DNA of 64,000 bases from Cyprinodon diabolis (taxonomy: Eukaryota; Chordata; Actinopteri; Cyprinodontiformes; Cyprinodontidae): the NCBI GenBank assembly GCA_030533445.1, contig JARPUW010000310.1, positions 1-64,000 on the forward strand. Reading direction: 5' to 3'. The stretch's first letter is position 1, and each line of letters begins with the position of its first letter. Below the pieces are notes generated by a model, which worked only from the letters and a program-made list of their open reading frames with translations, ran no database searches and was not told where the DNA came from. The position numbers and the translations under genes were made by a program. This document shows positions 1-6,445 of this stretch, piece after piece.

Positions 1-284
1 GGACTCACACAATGTCTTCGGAATTACGGTAGGATTAATACTTTTCCTTAAAAACCGTCCAGACCAACCTAAAGTCGATGAGAGTTTCAGCCTTTCTCTA
101 TTCTTTTTGAGCTGAAGATGGGAGAGAAACGAATCAGACTATGTGTTTTCAACTCGTCATAAATATTTTTCTGAATGACACACATACACCAAAGTTGGTA
201 TAGTTGGAGTCGAAGGATTGCTGATGCTCATGGTGAAAATGTTTTTTGAATAACTCATACGGTTTTTGATCAGTAGTCGTTTGT
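1..284 (+). repeat. ~230-bp monomer family, 5' end of unit
   Basis: This stretch continues the monomer series from the 3' end of the preceding unit. Two monomer landmarks are visible: a degenerate ACGGTAGGATTAATAC at 26 and ACGGTTTTTGATCAGTAG at 259, 233 bp apart. The whole segment is a diverged direct repeat of 2242-2533 in the same unit: both share the GGACYCACACAATRTCTTCG start, the CATAAATATTTTTCTGAATG block and the TTGGAGTCGAAGGAT block. No gene is present. Confidence 0.85.
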
Positions 285-440
285 TCGGTGCCGTTCTTCC
301 CATACAAAAAAGCCTGGGAAGAAGAAACCAATAGTGAGTGCAGCTGTTGTCTGTGTCAGTGAGAGGCTCGTTAAGCGTTGTCAAGGTTACCAAGCTTCAA
401 ACAGATTTTACCTCTGCTGTTTTAAACAGCACATATTAAT
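285..440. other. Linker between the two monomer families, with a short palindrome
   Basis: This unit-specific spacer is not obviously repeated elsewhere within the unit. It contains a perfect 7-bp inverted repeat with one central base, GCTGTTTTAAACAGC, at 416-430. Small antisense frames of 60 and 78 codons cross it, but they begin inside the monomer repeats and lack any recognisable domain. Confidence 0.6.
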
Positions 441-1180
441 CTAATGGAGGGTGAAAGGACTGATTTAACATTGGGAAATGGATACTATATGACTGCTGTC
501 CATGACACTTCCCTTGCCACTCAGCACTGATAGACTTTCAAAATAAGACTCCAGGGACCCTACAAAATAAAAGCCTCTATATTTTTTACATATATTTATT
601 GCCCTATATGGCTCAACATTATGACCCAAACTCAACCCCGTTTTAGAGAATAGACTCTAGGAGACTGTTTAAAACACACCCTGTAGCAAATTTCAAAATA
701 AAAGCCTCCCATTTCCGCTTCATCTACTGCCCTAATAACATGGAAAAAGAGTGATTTAACGATTGGAAAGTAATCAACTATCATTGACGGGTCTGAACAT
801 TTTCTATAAACACAACTCTGTTGGACTTTCAAAATAAGACTCCAGGGACCCTACAAAATAAAAGCCTCTAGATTATACTAATGCATTAATTGATGCAAAT
901 GGCTCAACATTATGACCCAAACTCTTCCAGGTTGTTTTTATTAGACTCTAGTGACCTTTTCAAAACACACCCAGAGCAAATTTCACAATAAAAGTCTCCC
1001 ATTTACTCTGTAATACAGCAACTATTCACCTAATAACATGGAAAACCAGTGATTTAACATTTGGAAATGGATTCTATATCACTGCTGGGCGTGACCCATC
1101 TTTTGATGCACATTCATGATAGACTTTCAAAATAAGACTACAAGGACTCTACAGAATAAAAGCCTCTTCCTTATACACAC
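441..1180 (+). repeat. ~295-bp monomer family, about 2.5 copies
   Basis: The landmark GACTTTCAAAATAAGACT recurs at 533, 824 and 1122, giving periods of 291 and 298 bp. Each copy is followed by an AATAAAAGCCTCT block, a CTAATAACATGGAAAA block and a GATTTAACATT/GATTTAACGATT block; the first copy is only partial. AATAAA hexamers occur at 566, 697, 857, 987 and 1155. Monomers differ by many substitutions, so this duplication is older than the 3.17-kb amplification. From memory the sequence style resembles dispersed teleost repeats; I cannot name a family. Confidence 0.8.
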
Positions 1181-1445
1181 TCATACATTCTGGCATATTG
1201 CTCATTGCCATTGGTGATTTCATCACTGCAATGGCTCTTAGAAGGCGGGCGGAGCCCGCCAATGGTAACAGGCGGGCGGAGCCCGCCAAAGGTGATTACA
1301 TCACTGCAATGGCTCTTAGCAGGCGGGCGGAGCCCGCCATTGGTGATTTCATCACTGCAATGGCTCTTAGAAGGCGGGCAGAGCCCGCCATTGGTGATTT
1401 TTTTCTTCACTGAGATGGCTCCTAGCAGGCGGGCGAAGCCCGCCA
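1181..1445. repeat. GC-hairpin cluster (reference arrangement, five hairpins)
   Basis: Five 17-bp perfect hairpins with arms GGCGGGC / GCCCGCC and 3-base loops lie at 1244-1260, 1271-1287, 1322-1338, 1373-1389 and 1428-1444. Spacings are 27, 51, 51 and 55 bp. The intervening period carries ATTGGTGATTTCATCACTG and CAATGGCTCTTAG. Loops differ (GGA, GGA, GGA, AGA, GAA) while the arms do not. The palindromes and near-multiple-of-three spacing explain why long open frames cross this block on both strands; I do not regard those frames as genes. Confidence 0.93.
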
Positions 1446-1691
1446 ACTGGGCTTTACCCACTGTGTTTCAATATGGACAACCCATATTACCCTTGTGCAT
1501 CATACGCTGTGCACGTCTATTTCCCAGATTTCAGCACAAGTGGCACACAGCTTTCTTTGCCCATGAACTTGCCCTCTTTCCTTCCCTCAGCAGCCCTCAA
1601 AGGCGTAAGCAGTTGGTCTGGGGAGCCCCGACGTCACTTGCCAGGGCCGTATTGGCCCGGTTCCCCAGACGGGCAGTAGGTGGCCCCCCTC
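1446..1691. other. Non-repeated segment with a 68-codon open frame
   Basis: This is a moderately GC-rich stretch without internal repetition. A plus-strand frame at 1473-1679 (start MDNPYYPCASYAVHVYF, end GPYWPGSPDGQ, stop TAG) is the most protein-like frame of the unit and recurs in most type A copies. It is interrupted by an early TAG in copies 2, 5 and 18, frameshifted in copy 13 and loses one codon in copy 19. I recognise no domain. It could be chance or a decayed exon captured when the unit formed. Confidence 0.45.
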
Positions 1692-1711
1692 AAAATTTCT
1701 TTAGAAATTTT
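1692..1711. repeat. Perfect AT-rich palindrome beside the minisatellite site
   Basis: AAAATTTCT and AGAAATTTT are exact reverse complements separated by TT, giving a 9-bp stem. The palindrome is present in every copy and lies only a few bases before the point where minisatellite copies are present or absent. A cruciform or hairpin here could promote slippage; that link is inference. Confidence 0.85.
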
Positions 1712-1733
1712 CTAGTTATTATAATTCTCCCGT

Positions 1734-1975
1734 ATACCCAAAACTTCGGCGCGTAACTAGTCCCGCACGGTTTGGCGGATCGGGCCCAAAGTTGGCACAC
1801 GCGTCGGGACCAATGGGGTGATGTGTGCTTGTATAAAACTTTCTCATTAGTCCGAAGGTTTGCGAATTATTAGCGAAAACGTCGCAAAAAAATCCCATAG
1901 GAAATGAATGGGGAGAGGAAAAAAAAAGCATAAAAAACAGCACTTCACTGTGTCGGCATACATTCACCTAGAAAA
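1734..1975. repeat. Dispersed-repeat-like segment (teleost style)
   Basis: The segment opens with AATTCTCCCGTATACCC and continues through GGCGGATCGGGCCCAAAG, a CCAAT box at 1810-1814, TATAAAA at 1832-1838, and CCCATAGGAAATGAATGGG, which is itself a CCCAT/ATGGG inverted repeat. From memory, very similar ATT-array-plus-CTCCCGTATACCC sequences are scattered through teleost genomes; no search was possible. It is one of the best conserved parts of the unit, with only a few substitutions among the 20 copies. The 82-codon antisense frame over it is an unrecognisable shadow. Confidence 0.5.
1832..1838 (+). promoter_or_regulatory. TATAAAA motif with CCAAT box upstream (possible promoter)
   Basis: CCAAT at 1810-1814 precedes TATAAAA at 1832-1838, in an otherwise GC-richer stretch, and the pair recurs in the copies I checked. 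The spacing is shorter than in a typical CCAAT/TATA promoter, and short motifs like these arise by chance, so this is only a candidate start for satellite transcription. Confidence 0.2.
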
Positions 1976-2030
1976 ACAGTTTGAAGCTCAGTTTGTAGAT
2001 AAATCCTTCGTCTATTTAAAACTGAAGACG

Positions 2031-2036
2031 GTATGT
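2031..2036 (+). promoter_or_regulatory. Splice-donor-like site GACG|GTATGT
   Basis: GTATGT follows GAAGACG and lies about 190 bp downstream of the TATAAAA motif. It matches the 5' splice-site consensus reasonably and is conserved across copies; in copy 9 the bases just after it differ but GTATGT is intact. Function is inferred from motif order only. Confidence 0.2.
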
Positions 2037-2611
2037 TGATAACTGCTACGGTTTTTGTATAATCAGACCTCAAGCGCCACAAAGTTTTAGCAAAATCCAG
2101 CCTGCTAGAGTGGAGCAACTGAAAAGCTAGAGTGTGAGGCAGGCGTTTTTTAAACACAAAAAAACATTTTAAACTCGCCCTCACGGCCACATATTTATAG
2201 CTAGAGTCACCATTTTTGGTCAGTTTGTAGACTGAAATCTCTGGACCCACACAATATCTTCGGAATTACGGTAGGATTAATACTTTTCCTTAAAAACCCT
2301 CCAGACCGACCTAAAGTCGATGAAAATCAGAGCCGTTTTTCATTGGTTTTGGAGCAGAAGAGGGGAGAAAAACGAATCAGACTATGTGTTTTAAACTCGT
2401 CATAAATATTTTTCTGAATGACACACATACACCAAAGTTGGCATAGTTGGAGTCGAAGGATGACTGACGCTCACGGTGAAAAAATTTTTTGAATAACTCA
2501 TACGGTTTTTGCTCAGCAGTCGTTTGTTCGGAGGACATTTTAAGCACCTGAAAGCTGAGTGACAGTGACCTGCTGCAGCTAGCTCAATTAGAAGCTTAGG
2601 TGTGATGAAAC

Positions 2612-2642
2612 GTTTTTTCTTTTTCTTTCTCTTCCCATTCAG
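2612..2642 (+). promoter_or_regulatory. Splice-acceptor-like polypyrimidine tract ending in AG
   Basis: A long T/C tract (TTTTTTCTTTTTCTTTCTC, then TTCCCATTCAG) ends at AG 2641-2642 and is an excellent match to a 3' splice site. It recurs in every copy; copy 13 loses one T from the tract and several copies read CAGG instead of CAGT after the tract. All three forward frames downstream meet a stop within about 25 bases, so any exon starting here is non-coding. Confidence 0.3.
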
Positions 2643-2783
2643 TTTGTAGATGACCTACAGCCATGAAAGTTACTCCAATTGAAGACAAGATATAGCTGTC
2701 GCTTAGATAAAAAGAATTTTTCAGATACCTTTTACGGTTTTTACTCAGCAGTCGTTTGTTCGGAGGGGTGCTTTAGCAGCTAA

Positions 2784-2792
2784 AAGGTGAGT
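2784..2792 (+). promoter_or_regulatory. Splice-donor-like site AAAG|GTGAGT
   Basis: AAAAGGTGAGTGAG at 2782-2795 is a near-perfect 5' splice donor and sits 144 bases after the acceptor-like AG at 2642, so the two could bound a short non-coding exon (2643-2786). A second donor-like GGAGG|GTAAGC lies at 2990-2995. They recur in all copies, although copies are too similar for this to prove selection. Confidence 0.3.
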
Positions 2793-4409
2793 GAGAGTGA
2801 GGTCCTGCAGTTCAAACAAAGGGAGGAGCAGGTGGGCCAACCATTTTGTTTGTGCTTCGTTTTGGGTTGTGAAAGACCTACAGACATGAAGGTTACCCCA
2901 GTCTGAGACAAAGGATAGATGTTGCTTTCACTGAAAGAATTTTTCAGATATCTTTTACGGTTTTTGCTCAGCAGTCGTTTGTTCGGAGGGTAAGCACCTG
3001 GAAGCTAGCTGACAGTTAGCTTCTGCAGCAGCCTGCTAGAGTGCAGCTGCTGAAATCTTAGTGTGAGGCGGCCATTTTTTTAAGATCAAACATCTTATTC
3101 TCGCCCTCACGGCCACATATTTGGAGCTACAGTCACCATTTTTGGTCAGTTTGTAGACTGAAACCTCTGGACTCACACAATGTCTTCGGAATTACGGTAG
3201 GATTAATACTTTTCCTTAAAAACCCTCCAGACCAACCTAAAGTCGATGAGTTTCAGCCTTTCTCCATTCTTTTTGAGCTGAAGATGGGAGAAAAACGAAT
3301 CAGACTATGTGTTTTCAAGTCGTCATAAATATTGTTCTGAATGACACACATACACCAAAGTTGGTATAGTTGGAGTCGAAGGATTGCTGATGCTCATGGT
3401 GAAAATGTTTTTTGAATAACTCATACGGTTTTTGATCAGTAGTCGTTTGTTCGGTGCCGTTCTTCCCATACAAAAAAGCCTGGGAAGAAGAAACCAATAG
3501 TGAGTGCAGTTGTTGTCTGTGTCAGTGAGAGGCTCGTTAAGCGTTGTCAAGGTTACCAAGCTTCAAACAGATTTTACCTCTGCTGTTTTAAACAGCACAT
3601 ATTAATCTAATGGAGGGTGAAAGGACTGATTTAACATTGGGAAATGGATACTATATGACTGCTGTCCATGACACTTCCCTTGCCACTCAGCACTGATAGA
3701 CTTTCAAAATAAGACTCCAGGGACCCTACAAAATAAAAGCCTCTATATTTTTTACATATATTTATTGCCCTATATGGCTCAATATTATGACCCAAACTCA
3801 ACCCCGTTTTAGAGAATAGACTCTAGGAGACTGTTTAAAACACACCCTATAGCAAATTTCAAAATAAAAGCCTCCCATTTCCGCTTCATCTACTGCCCTA
3901 ATAACATGGAAAAAGAGTGATTTAACGATTGGAAAGTAATCAACTATCATTGACGGGTCTGAACATTTTCTATAAACACAACTCTGTTGGACTTTCAAAA
4001 TAAGACTCCAGCGACCCTACAAAATAAAAGCCTCTAGATTATACTAATGCATTAATTGATGCAAATGGCTCAACATTATGACCCAAACTCTTCCAGGTTG
4101 TTTTTATTAGACTCTAGTGACCTTTTCAAAACACACCCAGAGCAAATTTCACAATAAAAGTCTCCCATTTACTCTGTAATACAGCAACTATTCACCTAAT
4201 AACATGGAAAACCAGTGATTTAACATTTGGAAATTGATTCTATATAACTGCTGGGCATGACCCATCTTTAGATGCACTTCCATGATAGACTTTCAAAATA
4301 AGACTCCAGGGACTCTACAGAATAAAAGCCTCTTCCTTATACACACTCATACATTCTGGCATATTGCTCATTGCCATTTGTAATTTCATCACTGCAATGG
4401 CTCTTAGAA

Positions 4410-4583
4410 GGCGGGCGGAGCCCGCCATTGGTGATTTCATCACTGCAATGGCTCTTAGAAGGCGGGCGGAGCCCGCCATTGGTGATTTCATCACTGCAAT
4501 GGCTCTTAGCAGGCGGGCAGAGCCCGCCATTGGTGATTTTTTTCATCGCTGCAAGGGCTCCTAGCAGGCGGGCGGAGCCCACC
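4410..4583. repeat. GC-hairpin cluster, four-hairpin form
   Basis: Hairpins begin at 4410, 4461, 4512 and 4567, spaced 51, 51 and 55 bp. Compared with type A it lacks the short 27-bp spacing and its extra AATGGTAACA interval, so the cluster is more regular. The last right arm is GCCCACC, breaking one base pair. Confidence 0.9.
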
Positions 4584-4856
4584 AACTGAGCTTTACCCAC
4601 TGCGGTTCAATATGGACAACCCATATTACCCTTTTGCATCATACGCTGTGCACGTCTATTTCCCAGATTTCAGCACAAGTGGCACACAGCTCTCTTTGCC
4701 CATGACCTAGCCCTCTTTCCTTCCCTCAGCAGCCCTCAAAGGCGTAAGCAGTTGGTCTGGGGAGCCCCGACATCACTTGCCAGGGCCGTATTGGCCCTGT
4801 TCCCCAGACGGGCAGTAGGTGGCCCCCCTCAAAATTTCTTTAGAAATTTTCTAGTT

Positions 4857-5000
4857 GGGGGGCCACATGCCGAAGGCATGGCCCACCTACTACTATTGCA
4901 CATATTTATTCCGCGTATTATTGGGGGGCCACATGCCGAAGGCATGGCCCACCTACTACTATTGCACATATTTATTCCGCGTATTATTATTATTATTATA
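4857..5000. repeat. Hairpin minisatellite, 2 copies (copy 2)
   Basis: Copies begin at 4857 and 4923 (period 66) and end in an ATT run. Each starts GGGGGGCCACATGCC, contains the stem ATGCC-GAA-GGCAT extended by GGCC/GGCC across an AC bulge, and ends ATTCCGCGTATTATT. The array lies between CTAGTT and ATTATAATTCTCCCG, the junction that is bare in minisatellite-free units. Confidence 0.95.
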
Positions 5001-6445
5001 ATTCTCCCGTATACCCAAAACTTCGGCGCGTAACTAGTCCCGCACGGTTTGGCGGATCGGGCCCAAAGTTGGCACACGCGTCGGGACCAATGGGGTGATG
5101 TGTGCTTGTATAAAACTTTCTCATTAGTCCGAAGGTTTGCGAATTATTAGTGAAAACGTCGCAAAAAAATCCCATAGGAAATGAATGGGGAGAGGAAAAA
5201 AAAAGCATAAAAAACAGCACTTCACTGTGTCGGCATACATTCACCTAGAAAAACAGTTTGAAGCTCAGTTTGTAGATAAATCCTTCGTCTATTTAAAACT
5301 GAAGACGGTATGTTGATAACTGCTACGGTTTTTGTATAATCAGACCTCAAGCACCACAAAGTTTTAGCAAAATCCAGCCTGCTAGAGTGGAGCAACTGAA
5401 AAGCTAGAGTGTGAGGCAGGCGTTTTTTAAACACAAAAAAACATTTTAAACTCGCCCTCACGGCCACATATTTATAGCTAGAGTCACCATTTTTGGTCAG
5501 TTTGTAGACTGAAATCTCTGGACCCACACAATATCTTCGGAATTACGGTAGGATTAATACTTTTCCTTAAAAACCCTCCAGACCGACCTAAAGTCGATGA
5601 AAATCAGAGCCGTTTTTCATTGGTTTTGGAGCAGAAGAGGGGAGAAAAACGAATCAGACTATGTGTTTTAAACTCGTCATAAATATTTTTCTGAATGACA
5701 CACATACACCAAAGTTGGCATAGTTGGAGTCGAAGGATGACTGACGCTCACGGTGAAAAATTTTTTTGAATAACTCATACGGTTTTTGCTCAGCAGTCGT
5801 TTGTTCGGAGGACATTTTAAGCACCTGAAAGCTGAGTGACAGTGACCTGCTGCAGCTAGCTCAATTAGAAGCTTAGGTGTGATGAAACGTTTTTTCTTTT
5901 TCTTTCTCTTCCCATTCAGTTTGTAGATGACCTACAGCCATGAAAGTTACTCCAATCGAAGACAAGATATAGCTGTCGCTTAGATAAAAAGAATTTTTCA
6001 GATACCTTTTACGGTTTTTACTCAGCAGTCGTTTGTTCGGAGGGGTGCTTTAGCAGCTAAAAGGTGAGTGAGAGTGAGGTCCTGCAGTTAAAAGAAAGGG
6101 AGGAGCAGGTGGGCCAACCATTTTGTTTGTGCTTCGTTTTGGGTTGTGAAAGACCTACAGACATGAAGGTTACCCCAGTCTGAGACAAAGGATAGATGTT
6201 GCTTTCACTGAAAGAATTTTTCAGATATCTTTTACGGTTTTTGCTCAGCAGTCGTTTGTTCGGAGGGTAAGCACCTGGAAGCTAGCTGACAGTTAGCTTC
6301 TGCAGCAGCCTGCTAGAGTGCAGCTGCTGAAATCTTAGTGTGAGGCGGCCATTTTTTTCAGATCAAACATCTTATTCTCGCCCTCACGGCCACATATTTG
6401 GAGCTACAGTCACCATTTTTGGTCAGTTTGTAGACTGAAACCTCT

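Larger units (their letters stand above)
1..3168 (+). repeat. Unit copy 1 (type A, 3168 bp), used as reference
   Basis: This copy has five GC hairpins, beginning at 1244, 1271, 1322, 1373 and 1428, and no minisatellite; the site near 1713 reads TAGTTATTATAATTC. It carries two rare variants, CCGTCCAG (near 47) and CCCTGTAGC (near 680), found otherwise only in copies 6 and 19. Its AACGAATCAGAC site near 2370 is the common form. The module entries below give its internal anatomy. Confidence 0.97.
1976..3168 (+). repeat. ~230-bp monomer family, main block
   Basis: A landmark beginning ACGGTTTTTG or ACGGTAGGATT occurs at 2048, 2268 (degenerate), 2502, 2734 and 2957, then at 3194 (degenerate) and 3425 in the next unit, so spacing is 220-237 bp, mean about 230. 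Before the better-preserved landmarks stands a CAGTTTGTAGA-like block followed by a block of the type GTTACTCCAATTGAAGAC / GTTGGCATAGTTGGAGTCG. Full landmarks continue into CAGCAGTCGTTTGTTCGGA. A pair of ~430-bp stretches, 2099-2533 and 3029 to about 3455, is more alike still. No gene is present. Confidence 0.82.
3169..6445 (+). repeat. Unit copy 2 (type B 5' half, 3277 bp)
   Basis: The 5' half is diverged: it lacks two bases (GATGAGTTTCAG rather than GATGAGAGTTTCAG near 3246) and reads AATATTGTTCTG and CATCGCTGCAAGGGCTCC. Only four GC hairpins are present, at 4410, 4461, 4512 and 4567, the last with a mismatched arm (GCCCACC). The 68-codon frame is stopped by TAG at 4708. Two minisatellite copies follow. 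The 3' half returns to type A sequence. Confidence 0.96.

Noticed and set aside
1244..1444. CRISPR-like look of regularly spaced palindromes
   Set aside because: Spacers are themselves repeats of one another, no cas genes are present, and the context is a eukaryotic satellite.
1738..1754. Possible CENP-B box in the CCCGTATACCCAAAAC stretch
   Set aside because: Against the reverse-complement core CCCGNNTNNNNCGAA it has AAAA in place of CGAA, two mismatches at key positions.
1205..1756. 183-codon plus-strand frame (and the 229-254 codon versions in other copies)
   Set aside because: It runs through tandem GC hairpins and the minisatellite, overlaps an open frame on the opposite strand, varies in length with repeat number, has low-complexity repeated content and no recognisable domain.
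1719..2250. Antisense frames of 82 and 101 codons, repeated in nearly every unit
   Set aside because: They lie over the dispersed-repeat-like segment and the ~230-bp monomers, start and stop without gene context, and their conservation is fully explained by recent amplification of the unit.
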